DNA of 64,000 nt from Phoronis australis (GCA_002633005.1 NMRA01000123.1:670550-734549), one strand, 5' to 3'; positions 46,601 to 58,590 are shown, numbered from the stretch's first letter. Translations and numbers: made by a program. Notes: generated by a model from the letters alone, not told the origin.

Positions 46601-49600
46601 GATCATATGGACCTCTGGAGAAGTATATTGTGTGTATGACGTGATATCATCTCCGAGTCCTTATTTCACAGCTGGATCTGTCATCCACCCACTCTGTGCG
46701 CTCCTTTGTTGAACTGTTCTGTACCAAGAAGCGCAAGTTGCACATCCTGGTCAACAACGCAGGCATGAAGTTGGACCCCAATGATCCTGCCCTCAAGCCT
46801 ACACAGGAAAAGTGTGAGGTTACCATGGCAACAAACTTTTTAGGTACGTCAAACTGCAGAATTGATGAGTTATGTAACGAATGTTAGACACCCATCTGAT
46901 GATGCTTATTGAAAGCTGAAATTATTGTATTGTTTCGGGCTAATACCTACGACAGATTTTTCAACAAAAATTCTCACTGACTTTTATAGGTCTTAAGTTA
47001 TGTGCCCACCCCAAAGTTACTAAAAAATGGTTGTCTCAAATAGGAACTGAGAGTGGTTATTCCTCAACCCTAACAACAGGGCTTTGAATTTTCCGCGGAA
47101 ACACGGATTTCCACTTTTTTCAAATGTGCTTTCCGCTTTTTTTATAATATGTCCGCGTAAAAAATCGGATTTGATATAAAATTTCCGCGGCAAATTCCTT
47201 TCTTACCGCGGCGTTGCAGACAACGTTCACCTCGAAAAGCGGAAGTTGCTCTTTATGTTTCGGAGGAACGCAAATTGTCAACATTGCCGGGGCATCTGGG
47301 ACAGCGTGGTGGGATTTTCAATGGCGTCTCGTGTTATTGTTAAGCGCGGCGACAAATACTACCTCTCTGCAGCCAAAAATGTGTGGGTTGGGAGTGGACG
47401 GGCGAGCTAAAAGGACGCAGACGCATGCTACTGATGGTGGTAACGTTTTTTTTTTTTATTCCTCCCGATTTTTGTCGGGGAAAGGTTCACATTGACCATT
47501 TCAAGGCTGGTTATCGGGCATGATTTGGGCCGTAAAAGTTTCANNNNNNNNNNNNNNNNNNNNNNNNNNNNNNNNNNNNNNNNNNNNNNNNNNNNNNNNN
47601 NNNNNNNNNNNNNNNNNNNNNNNNNNNNNNNNNNNNNNNNNNNNNNNNNNNNNNNNNNNNNNNNNNNNNNNNNNNNNNNNNNNNNNNNNNNNNNNNNNNN
47701 NNNNNNNNNNNNNNNNNNNNNNNNNNNNNNNNNNNNNNNNNNNNNNNNNNNNNNNNNNNNNNNNNNNNNNNNNNNNNNNNNNNNNNNNNNNNNNNNNNNN
47801 NNNNNNNNNNNNNNNNNNNNNNNNNNNNNNNNNNNNNNNNNNNNNNNNNNNNNNNNNNNNNNNNNNNNNNNNNNNNNNNNNNNNNNNNNNNNNNNNNNNN
47901 NNNNNNNNNNNNNNNNNNNNNNNNNNNNNNNNNNNNNNNNNNNNNNNNNNNNNNNNNNNNNNNNNNNNNNNNNNNNNNNNNNNNNNNNNNNNNNNNNNNN
48001 NNNNNNNNNNNNNNNNNNNNNNNNNNNNNNNNNNNNNNNNNNNNNNNNNNNNNNNNNNNNNNNNNNNNNNNNNNNNNNNNNNNNNNNNNNNNNNNNNNNN
48101 NNNNNNNNNNNNNNNNNNNNNNNNNNNNNNNNNNNNNNNNNNNNNNNNNNNNNNNNNNNNNNNNNNNNNNNNNNNNNNNNNNNNNNNNNNNNNNNNNNNN
48201 NNNNNNNNNNNNNNNNNNNNNNNNNNNNNCCTAGCCTATTGAGGAGACAATGACCATGCCTTTCCATTTTTCAAAGTACAACATACTACATATATGCCCT
48301 CTACTGGCCACTTTATGGTACCAATAAACAACCCTAGAAGGATACCGTATACGGTGCAATTGTGGGCGCATTTCAACGCTCTGCGTTGCTCTTGTTTAAG
48401 AGTTAGAACCAAAATGGTGGAACTTGGTGACTTCACACTTTTCATCCCTATTCCCATCTTCACTTATGCGTCCTCAACTTTTCGACAAATTCCGATGTAT
48501 TAAAGTGACATCTTCTGTTATGAATTCAACCACACTTTCAAATTTTCACTGTTAAGTCTTTCAATTGCCCATTGTCAATTATGGGCCCATCCAAATTGTC
48601 TTTAAAGGCTTTCAAATGTTTCCCCAGCTCAATTTGCACAATCTAAACTTTTAGTTTAGTCCCTGAAGTGTCAAGTTTTTGAACGCCACCGGGAATTAGA
48701 AATCCTAGAATGACATTAGTGGCTTCCTTGTCACTTATATTCTGCTAAGGGTGTTTAGGTTGTCGTGGGTGAAGTGACTGACATCAATAAAACTCCTTGA
48801 GTGTTAACACAAGTCAAAAGTTTTGGTAACTGTGCATTCATGACTTTTCAAAAAGTTTGGTTTTAAACCCCAGTGTTCTGCTGTGCACTTGCACCCTGAG
48901 TTTTTGGTTTCTGTACTGAAAGGCCTTGAATGTTCAGAATGAATGTGGAAAAATAAACATTAGGTGCGTAACTAACCATCAGAAGTTTTGATTACACCAT
49001 TGTATGCATGGGTTCCAATAAAAGTGGCATTCCGTGTCTTCTTAAATCAATCTGTTCAGCAACGTCCGAACAGGCAAAAATATCTTGTCTTGTGGTAGAG
49101 GCCAAATTTTGCGTGATTTCAAATTAAAATAAAATTTAACAACATTCATATCAAATTTTAGTTACGCAAAAACTTTGCAGTGATCACTGTCACTGTTTAT
49201 GTGTCACATGCATTAAATAGATAGTTTATTGTTCAACGAAATAAATACGTCTGAATGCATTACCTGCGATGACGACAATGAAATCTCATTTGTGTATTCA
49301 CTCACAACCAATGATTGAAATGCTACCAGAAGATGTAATAACATGATACGATTGACAAAAGGCATTTTTTTGCTTTCGATGGTACGATATCATGCATTAG
49401 CCTGCTGTAGGACAGAAATAGATAAATGCCTGTTCTCTAACAAATGCCTTCCTTTAATTAAGACCGGGTCTAGAGCAGGTCTGCTACTATTAGAAGCTTG
49501 ACAGAATTGTTCATATTTTCCAAGAGCTTGGTTGGCTTCCTTTGAAACATCCTGCTTTCATTTATAAGCACACTTAAACATGCTGTATTATGGCACAAGG

Positions 49601-52600
49601 AAGATTTGTCTCAGACACATGGATTAGATGTTTCCTGTCTTCTAATCTCAACACTTATGTTACTATCCGATAAAGTCCTAACAGTGATGTCTCCTGTACA
49701 TGTTATCAGTGCAACACACAGGCTGTTGCTGAATATGCATTTTCAAAAGTTCACCAGCAAAACTGCATTGTTTTGGACTTCCTAATAATGCCATGTTTGA
49801 TTACCATGTTACTGATTATTGTAAACCTGTGTATCTTGTTAGAACAAGGGCTAAAATGGCGGTAGTTTTTGTGACGAAAGGAGCTTTCTTTACTTGGCAA
49901 ATAGTCAAATCGAGATTTTAATTAAAATATGTTCTTGTTAATTTAGGCAATTGTTAGCTTAAGGGTTTAATAACTAAAGGTTCTTGTCAGGATGTGTAAT
50001 ATATACAAAGTACTTGCTTTAAGGGGAGAGAATTTTTTACAAAAACCTGTTTTCACAAAACATTTCAATTGTATCGTGACATTCTTTTTATAAATTGTAA
50101 AAGAAGGAATTTGTCGTTCATATCTTGTCTAGATTTTTATTTGTCGTGCCAGTGTATTCCTCTCAACTGTGATGATCTATGTGTGTTGATGGCGTAAGAT
50201 CAGTTGGGTATTTTTATTTTGAAAAACACCTGTTACGTGTGACAGATATTGATGACTTTTCTGCAGTGTAAATTAGCGATGTAAGTCTTATGATTTCAAA
50301 TATGATTGTGGAACATTGTATAGTTTTGAACAGATTCTTGTTATTAGAACGTTCTGCAACAGATTTATATCAGGACCCAGGGCCTAATCTCTGATCTTAA
50401 GACTCGACTCAAACTTAACTCAAACTGGACTCCAACCTTACTCAGACTCTACTCAGACATGACTCACACTTGGCTCCAACCTGACTCAGCCTCCACTCAG
50501 ACTCAACTCGGACTCAACTCGGACTCAACTCGGACTCAACCCGGACTCAACTCGGACTCAACCCAGACTCTACTCAGACTCAACTTATACTCCACTCAGA
50601 CTCAACTCAGACTCGACTCGGACTCAACTCAGACTCCACCCAGACTCTACTCAGACCGACCTAGACTCTACTCAAACTCGGACTCGACCCAGACTCTACT
50701 CGTACTCTTGTCAGACTCTACTCAGACTCAACTCGGGCTTGACTCAGACTCAAAGCTTAACCAATCATCCAGTTGCATTACTTGAGTACAAATTAGAAAA
50801 TCAACTCATTGCTTACATGTCATGCAGCTCCTCAATTCTAGTTGAGTTTTTAGATTCCAGGTCCCAGACCCGGGGTCTAATCTTTTTACTCAAATTCAAA
50901 AATATTTTTCACAATTTCCGTTGTCTGTTAATACAAACTTAAGGTAATCAGTTATTATTCTGATTTCGAGTATATCGTGGTTTAAGCAGGTGAGTGTCTT
51001 GTCCAAGTTTGCTGTTGATCATCGCAGGATTCAAGTAGTTCATCTAGTGCAAAATAGGAGTACATAATCAACCATGTAAACCATAATATTCTCGAGCATG
51101 GTATAATAGACAATTATCTTGAGTTCGCATCGAAGTGGAACGGAAAATACCAAAAGTAATCTCGAGTTCGAGTAAAAAAATTAGACCCCAGGGCCCAGAT
51201 GTTATCTGCATGTCATATGTTATTTCACAGTCACCCTGCCACTGTTGTAGTCTACGATATGTCCGCAAAATGAGAGTTGTATATTTTGCCTAATGTCATA
51301 TCCTTGGTCTACGGTGATATAAAAGTTGTACAACAAATTTTATGTACAAACACCTCCAACAAACTTAGTGTCCTCTTTGCCGTTGTCTCTCTGAAACGTA
51401 ACAATGACTAAAATGTAAATGTTGTAATGAACTAGGCATGGACTTAATTATACTTACTCCAGGTCCATTCCTACTGACCAATCTCCTGGTGGAGTACCTG
51501 CGTGCAGCTGGTCAGTTCACGGGGGATGCACGCATCATCAACATTACCTGTAACGAGCATGATCTGGAAAAGGGGGGCAGGGCTGCCAGAGGTGAGAATT
51601 ATGTATTAAACAATAATGGCAGTTTGAAGCTGCAAAACATGTTCCTGGCAGTGTTTGTCGTCAGAACAACCAACTTTGAAACTGAACATTTGCTGGTATT
51701 TAATAAGCCGCAGCTTATTCCTCACAAGGGATTTTATTCGAGGTTTCTGTACGTGGTTACATGAAACAGTCCCAAATAGGGGAACTGGAGTCCCTATTTG
51801 AGAAGAGCTGGCAAAACGTTTATACTTAGGACTGAAGTCTCAAAGTGGTCCAGCATAGGTCTGTTTCATTGGCTGTCTGGGAGCCTTGTTGGTGTGGTGA
51901 GAATTTTGTTGATTCCAGCTGTGTCAATAGTTTTTGTTTTGTCAATGATTATAAAGTCACTGACTCCCTGATACTCATTGAATAGAACTGTTCTGTCTGA
52001 TTTGTAGAACATAAACACTTGTCAAACATGTCAGTTGCAAGGTAGGTTATAATGTTTGTTACATGTTTTGTTGGTTAGAAGTGTTATGCAAAATTGGTTA
52101 AATTCACAACGCTTGTCGTTGTTAACTGTCTTTATTCCATTCCATTCGTATCCTCAGAACAAAGTTTGCCATTCCACACAACATTGGTGAAGTAACTGAC
52201 CATGAGGCATGATTAAAAGACACATGGAATTTCGAAACAAAATTGTGTTTGGAAATACCATGCGTCTTAATCGTGTCTCTTGGTCAGTTGCTTCACCAAT
52301 GTTGTGTGGAATGTCAAACTTTGTTCCGAGGATACGAACGGAATGGAATAAAGACAGTTAACAACGACAAGCGTTGTGAATTTAACCAATTTTGCATAAC
52401 AGAAAACGTGCTACCCAAGTACAGCAAGTTCAAGTTCGAAGTAATAGATAATAAAATCTTTAAATATGGTGTGATGGAAATTGTGAAAGTTTGGGACAAG
52501 CGTGTATGTGTAAAATGGTGGCATCATGGAGACAGGCACTCAGGTATCTCTGCCCCATTATTATTTATCTTCCTATGGTCTACATGGCATCCATATCCAG

Positions 52601-54734
52601 CTCGAATTCGTTTCATTAATACATTTCGCAAAAATAAGTTAAACTTTAGACCATCATTTTAGGTTTAGTTTAATTTGTTTTCCTGTTAAATTCTGTTACA
52701 GCTGGGGTCTGCTTCGTGAATTGTGATGGAAGTTAGAACTTTGGTCTTAAGTTCCAATTTCACAATTACTCCATAAAGGTTAAAGGTTATCATATAATTA
52801 TTAGCACGTCAAGGCCTAGAAATAATTTATTGAAATTATACTTAGCAGTTATGTGTATACTTTACACTTTTGCTCGAGTGTGATTTAATGTTTTTTCAGA
52901 AATAATTATAGCATAAGGTCAATTTTTTTGCTTAATAAGTCTTTAATCACTTTTCATGAAAGAGGTCCCAGATATCCGTAACGCTCGTTCATTCTGGAAA
53001 AATGTCACGCCAGTTAATTCTTATTCACATGGCAAGTTCTGCGTTCACTGTTAGTAACAAAAATCTATTGCGTAATTTAATTTGCAGACGCCACATTCCT
53101 TGATGTCAAGAATTTTCAGCTTAATAAGGAAGGAACTTATAGCGCCACTCAGGCGTACAAGAACGCTAAGCTATGCATGGTTCTGTTCACCTATCAATTG
53201 GCTGAGAAGCTCCGAGGATCTTACGTCACTGTGAATGCCGTCAACCCAGGTGGGTGAGCTTGTGATTTCAATGCCTTTTTATTTTGTTACGATAGTCTGT
53301 TCACTTGAGCATCAGATTTAATTCACAGTTATGCAAGCTGTCCTTACATGGCGAATGTTAGTGTAGAATTTTACACTTTTTTTAAAGCGACCTTCCATCA
53401 AAAATAGGACGTTTTTAAGCCATTTACTGTTATAAAACTTGAGATTGTCTCAATTTGTTCTTTACTGAGATTGGAAGTAATTTCTGTTCCTGTGACGAAC
53501 TGACAGTTCATTGTACTGAGCATGTAAAATAACACGCTTGAAGTTTGTGGGCCTGGGAAGATAAATCGCTCTTTAGTGCTTGAAACTAAATTAAATTAGA
53601 ATGATATGGGCTATAGAATGTGTCAAACATAGCGTGTCTTGATGTCACAAGCACTTTAAAATGCAGACAATGTCAATTCTTTTATGTTCACTATGATCTG
53701 TGCTCAGGTGTGTGTCCAACAACAAGGCTCAATCGTCATGGTAACCAGGTTAAAGAGAGGTTTAACATCTGTTGTCTCCATCACATTCTACGACCAGCTA
53801 AACTGACGAAGAAGGCGAGGAAGGCCGGTGAAGAGATTGCCAGTTTGGCAATGAGCGATAAATACCAAGGTTAGAATGAACATAAAACTAAATGAATTAT
53901 GTAGAATGAGAGAAATGAATTTAAAAAAATCAGTGGTAACTCATTGTTGTAAATGGTATGGGTAGATGTGAAAATTGCAAAGATAAGTTAGAATAATAGA
54001 AATTATTTTAGATTGCCCAAGTCATTATGTTGAAGATGAAATGTTGTCACAGATGTTTAATGTCTCAGATATTTTTAAAAATGTCTCTGTTGTGTGTACT
54101 GTTAGCCATTTAAACGACTCATGTACTATTTGTTTTTGTAATAGTGAACTTCAAATTGCTGGGCTGGAGTTTGGTGAATAAGATGGCTGATTTAAATTGA
54201 TTTTTTGTATTTTGTACATAGATCATGGTCTTTAATTCTGATCCCAAAAGCCCACCCCCTCCCAAAGTCGCTTGTCCCTGCTTTCTCAAACAGTAATCAT
54301 GAAAAAAGTTAATTCATGTTTCCAGAAAAATGTTTCCAGAAAAATCTAACTGGTTTTTTGTTAGAAAATGTAAAGATATTTGGCTTTGAGAATTTTTGTG
54401 CGTTGATCGAAGTTCATTGAATAAATTACAAAAAATTTGAATTAATTTTAATGAATTTTAGTGGCCTTTTTTGCCAAACTTGTGCTACGCAACTTAAAAG
54501 AACCAACTAACTGAGTTGTCTATGTCCTGCTTTTTCACATTTCCAGGAAAAAATGGCAAATACTTTGAAAATGGTGTGGAAGAGCGGTCATCTGTTGAAT
54601 CGTACGACATAGATCTCCAACAGGAGGTGTGGAAGATCGCTGAGAAGTTGACCGGACTGAGAGTTGACCAGGACTTTGATGACATCAGTCTGCAGCCAGA
54701 TGAAACAGACGAGCTGGTTGGTCCAAAGGTCTGA
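43639..54734 (+). CDS. Short-chain dehydrogenase/reductase, RDH/DHRSX-like
   Basis: Seven exons: 43639-43660, 44296-44480, 46672-46843, 51463-51591, 53088-53249, 53708-53869 and 54547-54734. They join to 1020 nt (339 aa) with consistent phases (1,0,1,1,1,1). Seen: TGANSGIG (residues 18-25) for NAD(P) binding, NNAG (97-100), and Tyr193-x-x-x-Lys197 in QAYKNAKLC. Where the catalytic serine normally lies the protein has NITCNEH (Thr155-Cys156). The C-terminus (GKYFENG, VWKIAEKLTGL) resembles retinol dehydrogenases 11-14, and the middle (LVLFTY-like) resembles DHRSX. Members use NADP(H) on retinoid, sterol or polyprenoid substrates; this one's substrate is unknown. There is no N-terminal membrane anchor. 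It is convergent with the coiled-coil gene downstream. Confidence 0.88.
44296..44480 (+). CDS. Dehydrogenase exon 2: Rossmann nucleotide-binding start
   Basis: The acceptor is CATCCTTTTCAG and the donor is ATGATG|GTGGGT. It encodes GRVAIVTGANSGIGYHIARY through LACRDEDKGQEA, the first beta-alpha-beta unit with TGxxxGIG and the LACR motif that contacts NADP(H). The frame remains open 24 bases past the donor. Confidence 0.9.
46440..46516 (+). other. Possible cassette (poison) exon in the dehydrogenase gene
   Basis: TTAATGCAG|CTAGACTTC opens a 77-nt open stretch ending GGCAG|GTAAGA, both strong splice signals. It begins LDFNCSYL in phase 0, like the LDLS start of the real exon 3. Including it shifts the frame of exon 3 to a stop, so it cannot be constitutive. 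It may be an alternative or decaying exon. Confidence 0.4.
46672..46843 (+). CDS. Dehydrogenase exon 3: NNAG strand
   Basis: The acceptor is TTATTTCACAG and the donor is TTTAG|GTACGT; it enters in phase 0 and leaves in phase 1. It encodes LDLSSTHSVRSFVELF, then LHILVNNAGM and the helix VTMATNFLG. The NNAG motif and the Asn in ATNFLG are standard for the family. Confidence 0.9.
47321..47410 (+). other. Short CpG-rich open frame next to the assembly gap
   Basis: ATG 47321 in a good context gives MASRVIVKRGDKYYLSAAKN and nine more residues before TAA. The surrounding 300 bp (TTCCGCGG, GCGCGGCGAC) are unusually CpG-rich for this intron. It may be the 5' part of an inserted element that continues into the gap. 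No family is recognised. Confidence 0.25.
47544..48229. other. Assembly gap (686 N)
   Basis: A run of N inside the long intron between dehydrogenase exons 3 and 4. Any open frames reported across it are meaningless. Confidence 1.
50390..50755. repeat. 10-bp minisatellite (GACTCAACTC type)
   Basis: Dense tandem ACTCA/ACTCG pentamers, mostly paired as GACTCAACTC, span about 365 bp of the dehydrogenase intron. The 108-codon Ser/Asp/Thr/Gln frame across it is an artefact of the period. Confidence 0.9.
50855..51197. repeat. Inverted repeat pair flanking a spacer
   Basis: The left arm has CCCGGGGTCTAATCTTTTTA with CTCAAATTC at about 50868-50900. The right arm has GAGTTCGAGTAAAAAAATTA with GACCCCAGGGCCCAGA at about 51160-51198. 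A related CCCAGGGCCTAATC also precedes the minisatellite at 50377, so the block may be one element with an internal tandem array. Confidence 0.5.
51463..51591 (+). CDS. Dehydrogenase exon 4: catalytic serine region, serine absent
   Basis: The acceptor is CTTACTCCAG and the donor is CCAGAG|GTGAGA, phase 1 on both sides. It encodes GPFLLTNLLVEYLRAAG, then RIINITCNEHDLEKGG. In classical members the equivalent stretch is RIVNVSS, carrying the catalytic Ser; here Thr-Cys occupies it. Confidence 0.88.
52080..52401. repeat. Long hairpin (foldback MITE) in dehydrogenase intron
   Basis: The left arm starts GTTATGCAAAATTGGTTAAA and the right arm ends TTTAACCAATTTTGCATAAC. The arms match for about 140 bp around a short loop near 52240. 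The 139-codon frame running through the right arm is not a gene. Confidence 0.88.
53088..53249 (+). CDS. Dehydrogenase exon 5: YxxxK catalytic motif
   Basis: The acceptor is AATTTGCAG and the donor is ACCCAG|GTGGGT, phase 1 on both sides. It encodes TYSATQAYKNAKLCMVLFTY, then VTVNAVNPG. Tyr193 and Lys197 are the catalytic pair; the usual Ser before Lys is Ala here. NPG is the PG turn after strand beta-6. It lacks an early ATG, so no long frame marks it. Confidence 0.9.
53395..53520. repeat. Degenerate repeat shared with 16025-16175
   Basis: The same block order as the stretch near 16025, including CCATTTACTGTTAT and GAGATTGGAAGTAATTTCTG. Boundaries are not defined. Confidence 0.35.
53708..53869 (+). 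CDS. Dehydrogenase exon 6: substrate-side helices
   Basis: The acceptor is TGTGCTCAG and the donor is CCAAG|GTTAGA, phase 1 on both sides. It encodes GVCPTTRLNRHG and a basic helical segment ending EEIASLAMSDKYQ. PTTRLNRH corresponds to the V-x-T-x-L-x-R-H segment of retinol dehydrogenases. Confidence 0.87.
54547..54734 (+). CDS. Dehydrogenase exon 7: C-terminus and stop
   Basis: The acceptor is CACATTTCCAG, phase 1. It encodes GKNGKYFENG, then LQQEVWKIAEKLTGL and an acidic end, DELVGPKV and TGA at 54732-54734. The GKYF and W-x-I-x-E-x-LTGL elements are typical of RDH11-14-like proteins. Confidence 0.9.
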
Positions 54735-57000
54735 GGTTATAGATTATAGATTAACGAAAGAGCATTGTGCTTGACAACTGCTTGGGTTTTCATTAAGATG
54801 GGAATTTGAGACCGTGTGTCAGCCGCTATTGAGTGAGTGGTGATTTCTGTCACTAATTAGCATTAGTGTTTTATTTGTGTAGAAGTTCTGTTCACTAACT
54901 TGTCTTGTGCACTGAAATGTGTCACTAAAAAGTGTTAATAATAGCATTGTTTTTATAATTTTAGTGACATTTTAGTTTTGAGCAATGGAAAGTTTCAGTG
55001 GACTTACCGAAATGTAACACACTGGCTCTAGATCTAATTCTGACCTTGATATGATTTTATACTCACCATGTCGTCACCTGGAAGTTCTAAATATTCAGTA
55101 TTATTGAACTCGATATGATCTGCAAACTATGTAATCCAATTACTACCTGTTTGTTACATTTTCTGAGTCAAAGCCAGCAAAATATACCCCGAGATGCATT
55201 TTGTTGAACCAGCTATGTTTTTGTCATAAGAGCTGAACTCCAAGATGATTAATATCAATGTCTGTGGCCAACAATTGTAAGCTAGAGTGAGAAGAGACTC
55301 TCAGTGTGAGATTGTAGGTATGGTACAATGACAGAGGTGACTCAAACAAAACAATCCTTTAACAGAAGAAAACACTTCCACATTATTGGTTTGCAGTCAT
55401 AGCTTGTTCATTTTCAGTGGTTTGCGAGGAGAACTACTGTTCATGCAAATGTTCTGTGTATTGCATGAGGCTTAAGATACATGTACAATGAGGTGTGTTC
55501 ATGGTTCAATGCCCAACTGAGTAGCTTTAACTATAAAAATTGTAGTTGCTCAAAGGGTGTATATTGCTACGTTTTGTTGTACAGTTCAAGAATTTTGTAG
55601 CTCAGATATCTAGAGCATGGCTGGCGGTAAATCTGGGTTGCTGACCTCGTGTGGCCGGTGACAACTTGCCTTTCCCTTGACACCCAGGTGCCACCTGGTG
55701 GCCACCCTTTCAACAAAATGTTTGTAAGTGTACTGTATTCAGTATGTAGTCATGCGCAACTGTGAGGAATTGACACTTACATGTATGTAACTGAAACACA
55801 TTGTAAACTGTACTGTGCGGTGTTTTTGATGTTTTGGTCTGGATGTGTTTTGTATGTCTTTCATTATTTTATTCGGTGCAGAATAGATAATGTAGAGACA
55901 GAGTGCATTTTGTTTCTGATTATGCAGTTTTAAATCAAATCTTATGCCATGGAGGCTTTTCCTGTTATTTTGTAAAGTTTTTCATTTTTGCTGACACTCA
56001 CATGGTTGCTTTATTTTAAGAAATGCTTTGCTTCAATTAAGACGACACGAGAAAAATTACATGATGCACAAATGAAAAATGACACCTTTGTGTTAGTGTG
56101 CTTTAAGAATTTGAGCTTTTTATTGGGTACTCAGTATGCAAATGAAGTGACCTTTAATCTTTGACCAAAAGTGTACTGACATTACAGTAGTGTCAATTTA
56201 AGAACAACAGCTTCCTGATATGACAAGGACTTGAGATTTGTCAATCATGTTTTGTAGCAAGGGTGACAAATTAGTGCACTTAACACATTTGGAAGGGAGT
56301 CTTGAATTTCACAGACAAGCATTGTCACGGTATATTATCAGTGTCCAGTAGCAGTTGGCTAAACTCTTTTAGAAGGCGTGGTCACTTATTTGTTTGTTGG
56401 TGCTATATGCCAAGTAGGTATAATTAATTATCGACCATTTATTGCATTTAATGCTGTGGAGTCTTATTCTAGTACGTGTCAGTGTTGTTGTGGTATGCAG
56501 TGTAGATTTTAGCTTCTATTTTTACAGCGTTGACAACTTCCTTACAACATGTAGATAATGGCTGTTGTTTACAAATGATATGTGTACAGTATCAAAACAG
56601 ATTTGCTGCTTGTATTACATAGATACGGCTCTAAATGCCGAGGTACATATCGATTGTACAATGTCTTCCCTTCCAGTCAGTGCCATTTTGTTAACAAGAC
56701 ATTAAATGTTCGTGAAATTCGTATATTGTGCATGAGATATGTTGTAATAAGTCTGTATTCTGTGTCCAGTGAGTATTGAACTGCGGTGAGTGATCAGTAG
56801 TTGGTCACAAGCCCTGCATTCTTTACATAGCTATCTCAATACGTCTGTACTCCGTGTCCACTGACTGTTTAACTGTCAGTGGTAAGTGATCAGCAGTTGG
56901 TCACAAGCCCTGCATTCTATACATAGCTATCTCAATTGTGGAAGACGTGCGAATCCAAACGGAGTGAAAACAAGTGATACTAAACGATTAACTTTATTAT
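54735..57000 (+). other. Probable 3' UTR and flank of the dehydrogenase
   Basis: No coding exon is recognised. An ATTAAA near 56700 is a possible variant polyadenylation signal. A tandem duplication lies at 56750-56937. A TTTATT at 56993-56998 reads AATAAA on the - strand and may end the convergent coiled-coil gene. Confidence 0.4.
56750..56937. repeat. Tandem duplication, two units of about 94 bp
   Basis: GTCTGTATTCTGTGTCCAGT through ACATAGCTATCTCAAT is followed at once by GTCTGTACTCCGTGTCCACT through the same end. The shared inner block includes CAGTTGGTCACAAGCCCTGC (one base varies). Confidence 0.88.
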
Positions 57001-57719
57001 AAACTGTGATTACGTACTCTGTGTTGTATAAAATTAAAATATGAACAACTCACTATTGTCTTACTCTATACAAACGCTTCAACAATGTAATGTACAGTGT
57101 AATGTACTTGATATGTTGGCCACTTAACAGATAATCTCAATAAGTGTTATGTCGAGTAGTTGGGTGCTGCTAAAGTCTTGCATGGTTTCCAAAGGCAGAA
57201 TTGAAGTGCTCTTTCAGCAGTTCTTGTATGGTGGCAGAACGGTGGGCCAAAACACACAGAAATTGCACAGACAAAGTTCCTTGCCTAAGAAAACAAATTT
57301 GAGAAAGTAATAACAGAAACTAAACTTTTACTCATTACGTGGATGCGCAGTGAACAGTGGGTTGCCATAGAAACATTTCAACATTGTTTTATACGTGAGT
57401 AACAGTTTAGCTTCTTTTAATATTTGTGAACAACAGTGGACAAGCTTTCGTCAAAACTTGAGTAATGTTTTATGAATGTGAGAGCATAACAAATCATACT
57501 GGCTTGGTTTACCTGAAACAAGTTCATGCATTTGTACTTGTGCTATGCAATCCTGAACCGATATAAAGCCTTCGTAGCAAGATTCGTGATATCCCTGTCA
57601 CCACCAAAGCTACAATATTCTGTAACACTTGTAAACTCTCAAGTTAATAATCATAGGCCAGAGCCAGAACTACCACACCGAAAACCAGTTCACTTATGAT
57701 TTAATGCACGTGCTGCCAG

Positions 57720-58590
57720 AGAAACCACATAACTAGCATACTATCAATTTGTCGTCCCTGGAGCTAAGCAAAACCACATAACTTTTAGAAGTATCATGTC
57801 AAATTCATAGCTGTTAGTTGACTAAATAACTTGCATTGAAACCACACAATAAGAGCAGTATCCACAAGTTAGTCAAAGATGAAGTACAATTTTTTATATA
57901 AAACTTGCATATTAAGTACATGTAAGACATGCCTAACAAAATACCGTGGTGAGCCTGTTTTAGTTCGTGCATTCCTCCATAAAGAATAAGTTGGATTGCA
58001 CCTTGCACGCAGTTTCTTGGTACGCTTCGATCCGACTTTAATAGCGAGTTTTATTGTAATTGACAATGAAACATTGACAATGTCCACTCATCTTGCCTAG
58101 ATCTAACCTGGGTGAAATTATTGACAGTGAAACCACACAATATATTGCCTAGGTCAAAGTTGGAAAAATACTCGATAGGGAAACCACATAACATCAACGC
58201 TACCCACTTCTCTTTCCTAGATCTAAGTTTATGGCGAAAAAAATGGGCTCCATTCTATGGAAGTCGCAAAGTTTAATTGTTGGCATGACGTCAACAGCAT
58301 TTTTATTTCGGTCTATATTAAGACTAAAATAATTTCATGAAATGGAGCGCAGGTAGCGAAATAACATAACTTGGCCAGTATCCAAGCGTCATTCCTAGAC
58401 CCGAGTTCTTTGCGAAATAACTGATGGCGAAACCCCGGAACTTGGACAGAACAGAATCTTTTTCCCTAGATCAAACTTGACAGAATACTTGACTGTAAAA
58501 CGACATAACATTAGCAGTATACACTTATGGGTCCTAGATCAAAGTTGACAAAATAATGTTCTCATTGTGCCACAAGATACAAATGTTGCA
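57720..58590. repeat. Highly diverged repeat array with GAAACCACATAAC core
   Basis: GAAACCACATAAC or close variants recur near 57725, 57770, 57838, 58132, 58179, 58358, 58430 and 58497. They are often followed by AGCAGTATNCAC and CCTAGATCAAAGTTGACAAA. The blocks keep their order but spacing is uneven, as in an old decayed tandem array. Confidence 0.6.

Noticed and set aside
47428-48267. Long open frames of 240-279 codons on both strands
   Set aside because: They are created by the run of N and have no real sequence.
50459-50785. 108-codon Ser/Asp/Thr/Gln frame
   Set aside because: A by-product of the 10-bp minisatellite.
52243-52662. 139-codon frame
   Set aside because: Its first third is the right arm of a hairpin repeat and the rest matches no family; splice signals do not support it.
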